Shown one piece after another: positions 49,013 through 60,720 of a DNA stretch of 64,000 nt (position 1 is its first letter; the number at the start of each line of letters is the position of its first letter). The notes under the pieces were generated by a model. It saw nothing but the letters and a program-made list of their open reading frames with translations, had not been told where the DNA came from and made no database searches. A program made the position numbers and the translations under genes. Source of the DNA: Solanum dulcamara (Eukaryota; Streptophyta; Magnoliopsida; Solanales; Solanaceae); NCBI RefSeq assembly GCF_947179165.1, contig NC_077238.1, positions 38,553,793 through 38,617,792 of the forward strand, in the 5' to 3' direction.

Positions 49013-51585
49013 TTTCATGATCCAAGCCTAGGGCTTAGACGTGACATGACGAATGAGACACTTGGAGGTACCTCACCCAATATCTTAGTATTCACTTAGA
49101 TTCTCATAGGTAATTACATTACAACCATTAACGAAAATAAGGAAATAATGGGACTAAGGAAAAACAGCATAGCATATGAGTAATTATCAACATTTACATC
49201 ATCTATTTATCCAAAAATACCTATACCACTTTAGACTTGGACGGGGATAAGACATGTCTCTATCTCTCCCTAATAATAAATGGAAATAATAAGTGTGATA
49301 TATTTCCCGAAAGACTTTACATAAAAAATCTAGAAAGAGAAAGGATGTTGTTCCCAAAACATAGGAACTCACCAACAAAGTAGCCTTCAATGCAATCAAC
49401 TAGCCATGTAGAGGTGAGTGTGGGGAAACACCAGTCCCTACATGGTAATATCATGTAGGCAATAGAATATGCCTTAGTACTTTGAATGTACGAAGGATGT
49501 GAGCATGCATGAATATTTAAGAACCGTAAGAGCATTTGTGTAATATGAAACATAGTGTGATGCATGCATAATCAATCATGTACATAGCATTGGGAACGTT
49601 CATTTTATGGAAAGGTGACTCTAACTGACATTTAAGACTATGTGAGCTAACATATAATCCAGCATAACCCCCAATGTTGGTATGGGGAGACTACTTGCCG
49701 AGTAGAACTCAGTCAACTTTAATCATTTCTTTAACTTTAACTTTAAGGGATATTTGTGGATCCACTAGCCTAAGCCTACAAGGGCTACTATGTTGGCACA
49801 TAGTTAATGCAACATGAGTCTTTATTTAAGGACCCCTTAGGTTGAGTCTCCATCTACATACAATATTCGGTGCTAGGTCAAATCCCATAGAATAGTTCAC
49901 GTAGTTAGAACATAATCATTTACATAACTTTACACCATTAAAACATCCTTTGGTAGAATAGCTCATTAAAACCTTTTATTTGATTCATATAATAGAGAAT
50001 TGGCCTTTCACAAGTGGAATCAATTATTTGGCTAAAAATCCCTTTCATCATCATTCAATCATTCTTTCATTTTGTAAGACTCCTTTTAATCATAAATATT
50101 AATTTCGTAAACTTTTATTTTGGAGTCAAAGATTTCAATTCAACTTCATTTCAACATAATGAAACTAGGTGGGTTCATTTCATATAATCTTCAAACACAT
50201 TTAAATATGTAACTATGAATTGAATGGTGTGATCCAATTATACAAGGATAAAGTAGGACCACTAGTAAGGCGCACTTAGTATACGTTGACTAAGTTAAAA
50301 TCCTGCATTCAGTATGCAACAAGAGTATGGAGATTTATATATAAAGGAATGACGCGGGTACACCATGTCGCCCTAAAAATAGTGGAACCCTTAAGGGATG
50401 AGGATGGCAAACTTAAGGAATAATTGGTGTAACCTACATTCACCCCAAGTAATAAAAGGCACAACTTCCATTCATCTCAAGGAATAAAGGATATAGGGTG
50501 GGGACAAAGCCACTACTTCAAGAAAACCTGGAATAGTTATCGTCGGAATACTAGTACTGCCTAATTAGAATTGGAATGACTACAAATACTAATTAATTTT
50601 TGATGAAGATAAGTAGAATGTGGCCTCAAACGAGTAGTCCCATGGGTCCCATTACTCAAGTACAGAGTAATAGATGAGGTGTCACACTGCGTATGAAACG
50701 TTTCTCATCGTTTCATGATTTAGCTAAGATTCTATACCTGGATAATCAGGTTGGCAAAAAAGAAATACAGAAAGATAGGGACCTGATATAGTACCAAGTA
50801 CATTGGGGAAGGAAACTGGACATAGAGCAAGATATAAGAGAGGTATAAGTACCCTTTAAAGGGGGGAAGCAAGTTAGAAAACTGCAAAGGGTAAGATAAA
50901 GGCAATTGATGTGGCAACATATTTGAGATGGATGCGTGAACTTCAATAAGATCCTTTGTTGAACCAAGTTAGAAGGATCTAGAAGTCATCAATAATTAGA
51001 TAGAAGTTAGCATGCTTTACAGGATAGTGTTAAGAAGTTTCCAACAAGAGGACTCTTCACGGCCTGTGTTGATGACCATAGTCTGTGGTGGTATCCCATG
51101 GTAAAGGAATTGTAGGGAATATTTTTGGAGCTTGCAGGAAAGTCTCTGAACTTCCTTCAAAGAGACCTTCATGGTTTATGGAGGGCATAAAGCTTCGTGA
51201 AATGCGGTCATGGTGCACGTCCTATAGGAGGGCCTGCAGAGGTGACCACCACAGAACACACAACGTTCTGTGAAAAGCTCCATGGTATGTGGTGGTTGTC
51301 CATGGTCATTAACTTGGAATATTTCCTACGGCTTTGGGGAGGGGTCACCATGGAGGGCTTCACGGCCCTGGTGCTCACCATGTTCTATGGTCCCTCATTA
51401 TGGTCCCTTCTCTATAGGTCTAAGTCTCTGAATCACAACCACGATGGTTCACTATGAGGCGTGGTGCTTACCACAGCTCATGGTGACATTCCATGGTCGG
51501 TACCTGGGGCAAGTATTCTACTTTTATCTGCACCTTCATTCTTTGTTCCTCATTTTAGAAATTTTCAAATTTCCAGGGTCTTACA
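49013..51585 (-). repeat. 5' LTR of element H (2.6 kb) with a foreign middle
   Basis: It starts TGTAAGACCCTGGAAAT at 51585 (minus) and ends near 49013. 51055-51585 matches the 3' LTR. 49013-50220 matches the R-U5 of the A/E/G LTRs (for example AACCCACCTAGTTTCATT in minus, as at 3083 in A). Between them about 830 bp (50230-51055) has no counterpart in the related LTRs. Confidence 0.78.
50230..51055. repeat. Unidentified insertion or replacement within the H 5' LTR
   Basis: It replaces the U3/R junction found in the other LTR. It contains GAAACGTTTCTCATCGTTTC near 50697 and a GTACACCATGTCGCCCT stretch near 50357. No coding motif, terminal repeat or target duplication is evident. Confidence 0.45.
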
Positions 51586-53101
51586 TCCTAACTCTTAAAA
51601 CACAAAATCATCTCTCTAAAGTTTTGTCCCAAGTCTTCTTCTTCCTCAAGAAATTCAAAGGGGAATCCAAGTTAAGTCTCCAATCAAGGGCATAATTAGG
51701 GCTTTCTAGAAAATAGGTATGTAGAAATTCATCTATTCTCCCTTTCATTCTTTGTATTAGATATTCTTAATTATGATATATTTTATTGTTATTAGTTTAA
51801 TTATGCATAATTCACACTAATACATGATTGAATGGCCCATGTTATATACTATTTTCAAGTATGTTTTCAAAGAACTATGATTATGATTTTCAAGTAATTT
51901 AAATGAAAGATTTATGAAGGATTTTCAAGGTTTATGAATGACTAATGAAAGATTATGAATGATGTTTCAATGACACCTTAAGCAAGAAGTTATAGTGAGA
52001 TAAGGTACCTCTTGCACAATCACCTTAAAGAAGTTTATAGTTTATGATTGGTTTTCCTTACACACTTATAATAAAGATGATAAATGAGATACTCTTATGT
52101 TTATTTTATAATTTTGGATTGGTAGATATTATACCTTTCCTAATGATATTGATGACTATGTTTTCATGAAGTTTCGTTGTTATAATGACTAAGCATCGAG
52201 ATGACTTTAAGGTAGGGTTCAGTCTGGTAGCCATTATAGTTGTCTAAGAAAATCCTAATAGCAACCTTTAGTCCCTAACAACATTTTTCATACAGGCTTA
52301 TGATGTAAAATATGGTGTAGCTAATGGATCAACATATAGCATAAAGTTAGAGAAAGTACCATTACGAAGTCTACCCTGGCAAGGTAGCCTTTTTCTTCTT
52401 GATGTGGGGCATATAATATTCCATATTATAGCTCACATAGTCTTATATATCGGTAAAGGTCCTATTCCATATAAAGTTAAATAAAAATGTATAAGTTCTC
52501 ATGATGATGTTCTGATGCATTGACCATATAATTATGATGTTTCAAGATTTTCATGGTTTTACTTATGTTTTAAGATATTGGTCATGGATCTCATATTCAT
52601 ATTGATTATGTCCTATATTCATTATTCATGCATACTTCTCACATATATAGTGTATTTCATGTACTAACATATAATTTTTTCTTACATTGTATCATAATAT
52701 AGGATAATGTGATCATCGCGCACCTCCTACTCGTGGCTAGAGTTGAGCTTTACTTTCTATTATTGGTGACTCCTCATGCTTCAAGGAAAATACTTTCATC
52801 TTTATCATTCGTATGACTTTCTTATGTTATAATGGGTAAGCTAGGAGCTTATCTTATTTCCCCATCTAGTTAGTAGAGGCATGTTGGATATTATAGAGTC
52901 TATGTTGTATTTCATTCGAGTTTGAAACTTGTTCTCCATTATTGTGACCTTCATGTTGAGGCTTTATTTTCGCGTCTATGCCTTGATTTATTTCTTTACT
53001 TACCTTATGTATGATCATAAATAATATACAAAGAGGCTTGGTTGGGGTCCCTCTAGATTCTGGTTCCCGTGTCACCCCTAAGTTTAGCTTAAGTCATGAA
53101 A
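51586..53101 (+). repeat. 5' LTR of element G, first about 510 bp missing
   Basis: It aligns with 58042-59639 of the 3' LTR (CTAACTCT followed by AAAACA, CAAGTCTCCAATCAAG, and GGCATGTTGGATATTA). The end is CATGAAA, 4 bases before the primer site. The left part is replaced by the H terminus at 51585. Confidence 0.85.
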
Positions 53102-53105
53102 AACT

Positions 53106-53117
53106 TGGTATCAGAAT
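53106..53117 (+). promoter_or_regulatory. Primer-binding site of element G (two bases changed)
   Basis: TGGTATCAGAAT against TGGTATCAGAGC. Confidence 0.78.
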
Positions 53118-53339
53118 ACAAGGTTTAAACTAACCCAGGGAGTCCAACATGCCTTATCAAGTAGAGTCTTGTTCATCGATGTCAATTACTCCACATCTAT
53201 GAATAGGAGGTTATGTGGAAATTTAGGAAATACTTCACTTATTTCATCATTCTTATGTCGTTCGATAGAGTGAACCCTCTAAGGATTCATTTTAACTCAT
53301 GTCCTGTACATTTTAGAACACATCTAAAGTGTCAATATC

Positions 53340-54440
53340 TCTAATGTAGAGTTTTGTGATGCCATCTTGTTATTGGCTCGAGCTGTGACCGCTCAATTAA
53401 ATCAACAAATTGTAATTCTTGTGAGCATGAATGTTAAGAAGAGGAAATGGTTGAGAAAATGGAATATTAGGTTGGGGAATGACTTTAACTGTCAGAAGAT
53501 GGCAAATGAGGAATCATCTGGTTCGTATTCAAGAAAGACTAATTTTTAAAAAATGTCCTACCCCTTGTGCAACTAGTGTGGTAGAAATTATTTAAGGTAG
53601 TGCTTGGCCGGTACAAGGAGTTTTCATAGTTGTGGATAGAGTGGACATAAGAGGAGGGATAGTCTACTAGCTTGTAGGAAGGGAAGGAAGACTCGTCCAC
53701 AGGTTGAGCCTAGTAGTTTTTCAGATTGCAACCTTATAGGGTACTTCATCGAGTATGTTGAAAGTCTTTAACTTTGATTTTTATGCATTTTTAGATACGG
53801 GTGGTACTTTATCATCTCTTACTCCTTATGTTGCTATAAAATTCATTGGTAGTTCCAAAATCTTGCTAGAACCTTTTCGTTCTATACTCCTGTTGGTGAT
53901 TCAATTGTGGCTAAATGAGTCTATCAAAATTGTGCAATTTTAATTTTCTATAAAATAACCTCAATTGATCTTGTATAGCTTGATATGACTGATTTTGATA
54001 TTATTCTCGATATGGATTGGCTTCATACATGCTATGCTTCTATATGTTGTAAGATCTGTGTGGTCAAGTTTCAGTTTCTTAATGAGGTGGTCCTAGAATG
54101 GAAAGGTAGTAATTCAATGTTTAAGGGTCAATTCATTTCATGCCTTAAAGCTCAGAAAATTATTTCCAAAGGTTTCATTTATCATCTAGTCTGGGTTAGG
54201 GATACAAATTTCAAATCTTCTACTCTTGAGTTAGTTTCATTTTTAAATGAGTTTTTAGAAGTTTTCCCCGATAACCTCCCAGGTATCCTTTCCAAAAGAA
54301 AAATAGACTTTGGTATCGATCTTCTCACCGATACCCAACCTATCTCTATTCTTTCTTATCGAGTTTCCCTAATAGAACTTTAGGAGTTAAGGGATCCGTT
54401 GAAGGATAGACTTACTTTAGTCCTGATGTTGATTTTGTCA
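53340..54440 (+). pseudogene. Element G gag and protease remnants, RT lead-in
   Basis: Gag is reduced to scraps: LLARAVTAQLNQQ near 53370 and a broken knuckle at about 53615-53660 (SCG, stop, SGHKRRD). Protease follows at 53755-53943 (YAFLDTGGTLSSLTP, where DPGA is usual) and [17 protein letters not shown] (about 53990). Then comes the RT lead-in to [13 protein letters not shown] with a stop at 54381. At about 54440 the text jumps to RNase H, so nearly all of RT is deleted. Gag is also far shorter than in A, C or H. Confidence 0.75.
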
Positions 54441-55516
54441 AAAGCTTCCGATGGGTTTGTTGTATATTTTGATGCTTCAAGAGTTGGTCGTGGTTATATG
54501 ATAATGTAAAATGGTAAAATGATTGCCTATGCTTTGAGGTAGTTTTTTGGCTTTAAAGTTGCTGAGATACTATCTATATATGGTTTTCATGTGGATGTAT
54601 TCACCTATCACAAGAGTTTGGAATATATGTTCACTCAAAAGGATTTGAATCTTCGACGAAAGAGATGGCCTAAATTATTAAAGAATTATGACATGAGTAT
54701 GTTGTACCATTTAGGGAACGCGAATGCGGTTGCTGACTCTCTTAGTAGATTACCCATGAACAATGTTGAGGATTAGAAGAAAGAGTTAGTTCAGGATGTT
54801 CATAAATTAAGTCATTTGGGAATTCGATTGGTCGATTTCGAGGATGGTGGTGTTATTGTTCAAAATGGTTTTGAGGCTTCTTTTGTGGCTTAGGTTATGA
54901 GAAACAAAGATAATGATCCTACATTGGTTGAGTTAAAGAAAGATGTAGCTGAAAAAACCATCGAGGCTTTCTCCTAAGGGGGGAGATGGTGTTTTGAGAT
55001 ATCAAGGCCGATTATGTGTTTCTGATGTAGATGGTTTGAGGGAAATGATATTTTTTGAAACTCATAGTTTTTGGTATTCTATTCATCCAGGTTCCACGAA
55101 GGTGTATCATGATTTAAGAAAAGTGTATTAGTGGAATGGCATGAAAAGAAATATATTGCGGATTTTGTAGCTAAGTGTCCTAATTGCCAACAAGTGAATG
55201 TTCAATATCAAAAACTGGGAGGTTTGACTCAGGATATTGATATTCCTACTTGGAAGTGGGATGCCTTGAATATGGACTTCATTACAGGTTTGCATTGTAC
55301 TCAAAGGCAACATGATTTAATTTTGGTGGTCGTTGACCGAATGATTCAATTAGCTTATTTTCTTCCTATTAAGACTTCATATTTGGTCGAAGAGTATGGT
55401 AGATTGTATATTCAAGAGTTAGTTAAGCTTCACAGCGTCCCATTTTCTATCATTTTAGATTAAGGTACTCAATTTACATGTTAGTTTTGGGGATCTTTCC
55501 AAAAGGGTCTTGGTAC
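54441..55516 (+). pseudogene. Element G RNase H and integrase, first part
   Basis: RNase H: GFVVYFDASRVGRGY (about 54460), [19 protein letters not shown] (54590-54650), and YHLGNANAVADSLSRL (about 54705). The integrase zinc module region is at 55050-55195 (ADFVAKCPNCQQVN) and the core at 55262 (MNMDF-type NMDFITGLH) to SIILD (stop) GTQF at about 55455. Stops include the codon after the second catalytic Asp. It is cut at GLGT by the 965 bp element; integrase continues at 56482. Confidence 0.85.
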
Positions 55517-55943
55517 TGTCACGACCCAACCCCGTAGGCCATGACTAGTGCCCGAGTTAGCCACCCATGAACATATCTATAAAAAGGAGGCTATAATACA
55601 TTTATAATGTTACCTTTCTTTCATATCTAAGATTGTATGATAGAGTCGATCCATAGGAAATGAGATTCGTTATACTAACCTTCGATTGTAGCAGAAAAAC
55701 GACACCGATAGAAGAAAGTGATTGATGATGTTGGAAGTTATAAATTACACAGGTAAGAAATGGTAAGAAAGATATATGTCAGGTAAGATATTGAAGTATG
55801 ATTAAAATATATGGTTGAAAATCGAAAGGGAAGTAAACAGGAAAATGTAATAGGTACAGTTTGAGTTGGATATACAAGGTGAGTTTATCATTTTCATACT
55901 TGTTATTGATATTGGAAGCCCTATGTGGCCATGATATAATATG

Positions 55944-55996
<53 letters not shown>

Positions 55997-56486
55997 CCCT
56001 GTGAGACGCTGTTGGTATTTCCTGCGTTCAGGTTTTCAAATAGTAAGAAAGATAGAAGAAACTTTGCCAAAATGTTCTTAGAAATAAAAAGAGAATGAGA
56101 TACAGGTTTGTAATATGTATTGAAAGGTCATGCCCATAGTGATGATAATATTTGACTAAGATACGAGTATGGCTGACCTCGAGAAATAAGTTAACTGCTG
56201 AAAAAATGGTAATACTAAGTCGATATCGATAGGGTAAAAATGAATTTTGAAAGGATTTATAATACTAAGAGATGATTTAAAAAAGACTGGCAAATCTTGA
56301 TAGAGTGTTATATTAAGGTACTGACTGAATTGATAAGTAGGGATAAATTATGTTGAGTTATAGTTAAAAGAAGTAACAGTGTGATTAAGACAAAAGTACA
56401 AGGGAAAATGAATTGTGATAGATATGTACACGAGTGCCCAACTGGGGCACTAGTCACGGCCTATGGGATTGGGTCATGATAGGTAC
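55512..56486 (+). mobile_element. 965 bp element with long inverted ends and 5 bp target duplication
   Basis: The element is 55517-56481, flanked by GGTAC on both sides (55512-55516 and 56482-56486). Its ends are inverted repeats of about 44 bp with some 7 mismatches (left TGTCACGACCCAACCC..., right ...GGGTTGGGTC-like, ending GGGTCATGATA). TG at one end and a 5 bp duplication fit a solo LTR or a small non-autonomous LTR element (TRIM-like). The long inverted ends also recall MITEs. No ORF of note. It holds a (TA)n run at 55949-55993. Confidence 0.85.
55949..55993. repeat. (TA)n microsatellite, 45 bp
   Basis: Uninterrupted TA dinucleotides inside the 965 bp element; likely length-variable between individuals. 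Confidence 0.95.
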
Positions 56487-57300
56487 TCAAGTGAAGCTTA
56501 GTACAAGTTTTCACCCTTAGATGGATAGTTAGGTTGAGCGATAAGACCTTAGAGGACATGTTGAGAGCTTGTGTCATTAATTTCAAAGATAACTACGCTG
56601 ATCATTTGCTGTTGATAGAGTTTGCCTATAATAACAATTATCATTCCACCATTTAGATGGCTCCATTTGAGCCTTATATGGTAGGAGGTGTAGGTCTCCT
56701 ATGGGTTGGTTCAAAGTTGGTAAAATTGCTTTGATATGATCCGAGTTTGTACATGAGATTATGGAAAAGGTTAGGTCAATTAGAAAAAGATTGAAGGATG
56801 CCAGAGTTGACAAAAATCCTATTCGAATGTAAGAAGAAGGGAACCTGAAATCGAGGTTAATGATTGGGTTTACTTGAAAATATCACCCATGAAGGGTGTG
56901 ATGTATTTTGGTAAGAAATGGAAGCTAAGGCCTCATTATGACGGCCCATATTAGTTTTTGAGGAGGCTTCGCAAGGTGGCATATGTGTTGGATTTTCCCT
57001 CTGAGTTGGCATCGGTGCATCCGGTGTTCCACGTGTCTTTGTTGAGGAAGTTTATTAGTGATCGTTTCTCTATTATGCCTTTTGATAGAATTGGTCAGAA
57101 AGAGAATCTTTTATATGAGGAAGTTCTAGTTGAGGTCCTAGACCGACAAGTTAGAAAGTTGAGTAACAAGGAAATAGCTTCAGTTAAAGTTTTATGGAGG
57201 AACCAAGTAGTTAAGGTGCTACTTGGAAAGTCGAAGACGATATGATGTAGCGATACCCTCATATCTTTCCTTCAATTCCTAGTTGAGGTATTGAGTTCCT
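56487..57300 (+). pseudogene. Element G integrase C-terminal part and chromodomain
   Basis: It continues integrase (IIEFAYNNNYHS-like near 56620; GRRCRSPMGWFKVG near 56680). Then comes 56958-57245 with LRKVAYVLDFPSELASVHPVFHVSLLRKF, YEEVLVEVLDRQVRKL and SVKVLWRNQVV. A frameshift within the chromodomain follows. Several stops near 56500-56950. Confidence 0.85.
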
Positions 57301-57519
57301 TCATGACCCACTCAGCCCAAAACCATGTGTTTTAATCACTATCATGTTTTTATATGAATTGATGTCCATGAAATGAGTTTTTAAGTTATGTTTTAGCTTG
57401 GTATTGAATATTCAATGTTTTTATGCATTGTCGATATGTTTTGCATTCACACTTGGCTGATATATCTTCTTACTATCCTATTCATGCTAGTTTGAGTCTC
57501 ATTCAAGAGAGAATATTCC

Positions 57520-57533
57520 CAAGGGGGAGATAT
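57520..57533 (+). promoter_or_regulatory. Polypurine tract of element G
   Basis: CAAGGGGGAGATAT directly before the LTR; same tract as A and H. Confidence 0.85.
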
Positions 57534-59639
57534 TATAAGACTCCGGAAGTTAGAAAGTCAGAAAAATTAAGTTTAAGTTTAAAACCACAGCTTTCAGCAC
57601 CAGGTATTCCTTCACGGAGTCCACCACAGGCCATGGAGTTTCCTCATGGTGGGGACAAGGATCAGGGGAAGGAAACTTGAAGGGACCATGAACGGGTTTA
57701 TGACCTATAATCATCATCAAAGACCTTGGAAGGGTCCATGGAAAGCCCAACCTCGAAAGCTTTTTTCAAGGTCATCCCCGTGGAGCTCTTCCCGGTCTGT
57801 GATGAGCCTTGTGAATGGTGATCGCCCTTAGGCACTTTTTCCCTTCTAGTTCAAAAGAATCTTCACGGACCGTGAAGGGATACACAATTCATGAAAACCC
57901 TTTCGTGTAGGAGCTTGAATTCAGTTTAAGTTAGGGGTATTTTGGTCCTTTACCTATGGTCTCATTAATGAATGTGGATGGTTTTTGGGGATTTATTCGA
58001 ACCTATTAACTACCCTACACTCTCTTAACCCTCTCATTCTTACCCTAACTCTCAAAAAACAAAATCCTATCTCTAAAGTGTTCGCTTAAGAATCATCTTC
58101 TTCGTAAAGAAATTCGAAGGAGAATCTAAGTCAAGTCTCCAATCAAGAGAAAAATTAGCACTTCCTGGATTAAAAGTATGTGGAAATTCATCCACGCGCC
58201 CTTTCACCCATGGAGTCACAAGATCTTTCTCCAATTCTCTTTATGATTTCTTATGAATTCCTCTTCTAAAAGCCACAGTTTCATGAATTTGCATTGGGAC
58301 TTCTTAATTATGATATATTTTATTGTTATTAGTATAATTATGCATAATTCACAACATATTGCATGATTTCAAGATAAATTTTATAGACCCATGTTATATA
58401 CTATTTTTAAGTATGTTTTCAAGGAACAATGATCATGATTTTCAATGAAATCTTTATTAAGGATTACCAAGGTTTATGAATGACTCGTAAATGATGATGA
58501 ATGATGTTTGCATAATTCTTTAAGCAAGGAGTTATAGTGTGATAAGCTAGTTCTCTCTCAATCATCTTAAATAAGTTTAAAGGTTTTGATGTGTTTTCCT
58601 CACACACTCAAGATTAAGATGATAAATGAGCTACTCATATGTTTAATTATAATGTTCGATTGATATCTATTATAACCTTTTCTAATGATGCTGATGACTA
58701 TTTTTTCATGAAGTTATTTTGGGTTAATGACTAAGCACCGAGAGGACATTAAGTTGGGGTTTGGTCCGATATCCCTTGTAGCTACCCAAAGGAATCCTAG
58801 TAGCAACCTTTAGTCCCTAACTATATTGCCCATGTAGGATTATGATGCCAATATAGCATATCTAGTGGATCCATATATAGAACAAAGTTAGAGCAAGTAT
58901 CATCATCGAGACAACCCTGGCAAGGTAGCCTTCCCGTTCATGGTGTGGGGTGCACGGATTCCATGTTATAGCTCATGTAGTATTATATGTTGGTTAAAGG
59001 TCCTATCCCACATCAAGATAAAAGAAAAGGTATAAGTTCTCATGATGATGTTTTGATGCATTGACCATATGATCATGATGTTTCAAGGTTTTCATTGTTT
59101 TACTTATGTTTTAAGATATTGATCATGCATCCCATATTACTTCCTATATTCATTGTTCACGCATACTTCTCACATACTTAGTTCATTCCATTTACTAACA
59201 TATTTTTGAATACATTGAATCATAATGTAGGGTCGGACGATCATCGCGCACCTCCTACTCATGGCTATAGTTGATCTTTACTTTCTATTGTTTGTGATTC
59301 CTCATGATTCGAAGACAAGAATTTCATGTTTATTGTTCTTATAACTTTTTTATGTTGTCATGGGTGAGCTAGGATCTTGTCTCATTTCCCCATATAGTTA
59401 GTAAAGGCATGTTGGATATTAGATATTAGATATTCTATGTTGTCTTTCCTTCAAATTTGAAACTTGTTCTCCGTTATTGAGAATTTCATGTTTAGTATTT
59501 ATTTCCACATCTATGCCTTTCTTTATTGCTTTACTTACCTTATGTATGGTCATGAATGATATACGAAAAGGCTTAGTTGGGTTCTCTTGGGATTTCGAGT
59601 ATCGTGTTACCTGTAAGGTCTAGCTTGGGTCATGACAAA
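57534..59639 (+). repeat. 3' LTR of element G (2.1 kb)
   Basis: It starts TATAAGACTCCGGAAG (TG mutated to TA) and ends GGGTCATGACA. The U3 has words such as CACGGACCGTGAAGG, CCACAGGCCATGGAG and GGTCCATGGAAAG (57600-57900), the same theme as H. R-U5 is related to A, C, E and H. Confidence 0.87.
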
Positions 59640-60720
59640 AAACAACTTCGATAATTAGTTTGGGAAATTACATCGACCCATAAATAGATACAAATTCGAC
59701 AACTAGTCTGAGATTTGACCCCTATAATTAGTCGAAGACCTAAATTTGACTCCCAATTCAAGACTCAATATTTGAACCAGGACCTGACTCCAATTTTAGC
59801 ACTAGATTCGAGACATGATACAGACATCCAATCCATAATCCAACCCAAGGATAAGACCTAAGAACTGATACCGACTCCTAACTCAGGACCAACATTCGAA
59901 TTAGGACCTGGCCCCTACCTCAATGTCCAAACTTGAGCACGACCATGATGATTGATCTAGATCCGACTCCAACACCTATCTAGAAACCTAACCTTAACTC
60001 CTAACTTAAGGCCCAATATTTAAAATGGACACGACCCTAACCCCAACATTGACACCAACTCTAATGACTTATTCAGGAATTAGTGTCGACTCCTGACCTA
60101 GGACTAACTCTCAAACTAAGACAAAACATCCTGAATTAGGATCTGACGTTTGAATTAGGACCCGACCCCAACTCCCAACATGGGATCAAACTTTTGAATT
60201 AAGACAAAACTCCAGATCCTAACACTTGATGCAAAACCCAACTTTCGACCTAGACCCAACCCCAACTCTCGATTTAGGATCTATCTTTTGAACTTGGACC
60301 CAACTGCTAGTCAGGACTCAATGTAGACACTCGACTCATGATCTTGATACCCAATACAGGATCCAACTTCTAACCCAAGACTCAACCCAACCCAAAACTC
60401 GATGCCAACTCCCAACTCGAGACTCAAATTAAAATACAAAATCCAAACCAAAATCTGTCCATGAAACTCGACCTCGATGATCAATTAAGGACCCAAACCC
60501 GACACTTGACATGTAACTCAACCTTGACTCTCAATACAAAACTTGACTATGATACTGAACTCAGAACACCACCATGGCACCTAACTCGGGATTAGACCAT
60601 GAATCCTAACTCGATATCCAACATCCAAACTAAGAATCAACTCTAACCCAACCTAGGACTTGGGAGTTGGGTCTCAATTTGGGACCCAAATCAAGAATGA
60701 GGAGCGAAATTTAGATTAGT
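59640..60720. repeat. Degenerate short-word repeat field
   Basis: For about 1.07 kb the plus strand is built from variants of GACCCGACTCCAACTC and AACTC(AG)GGACC, with very few G-runs. Spacing is irregular. No frame stays open and no motif is seen. It looks like a decayed minisatellite. Confidence 0.65.

Noticed and set aside
55949..55993. TATA-type promoter signal
   Set aside because: It is a long TA microsatellite, so a TATA match there carries no information.
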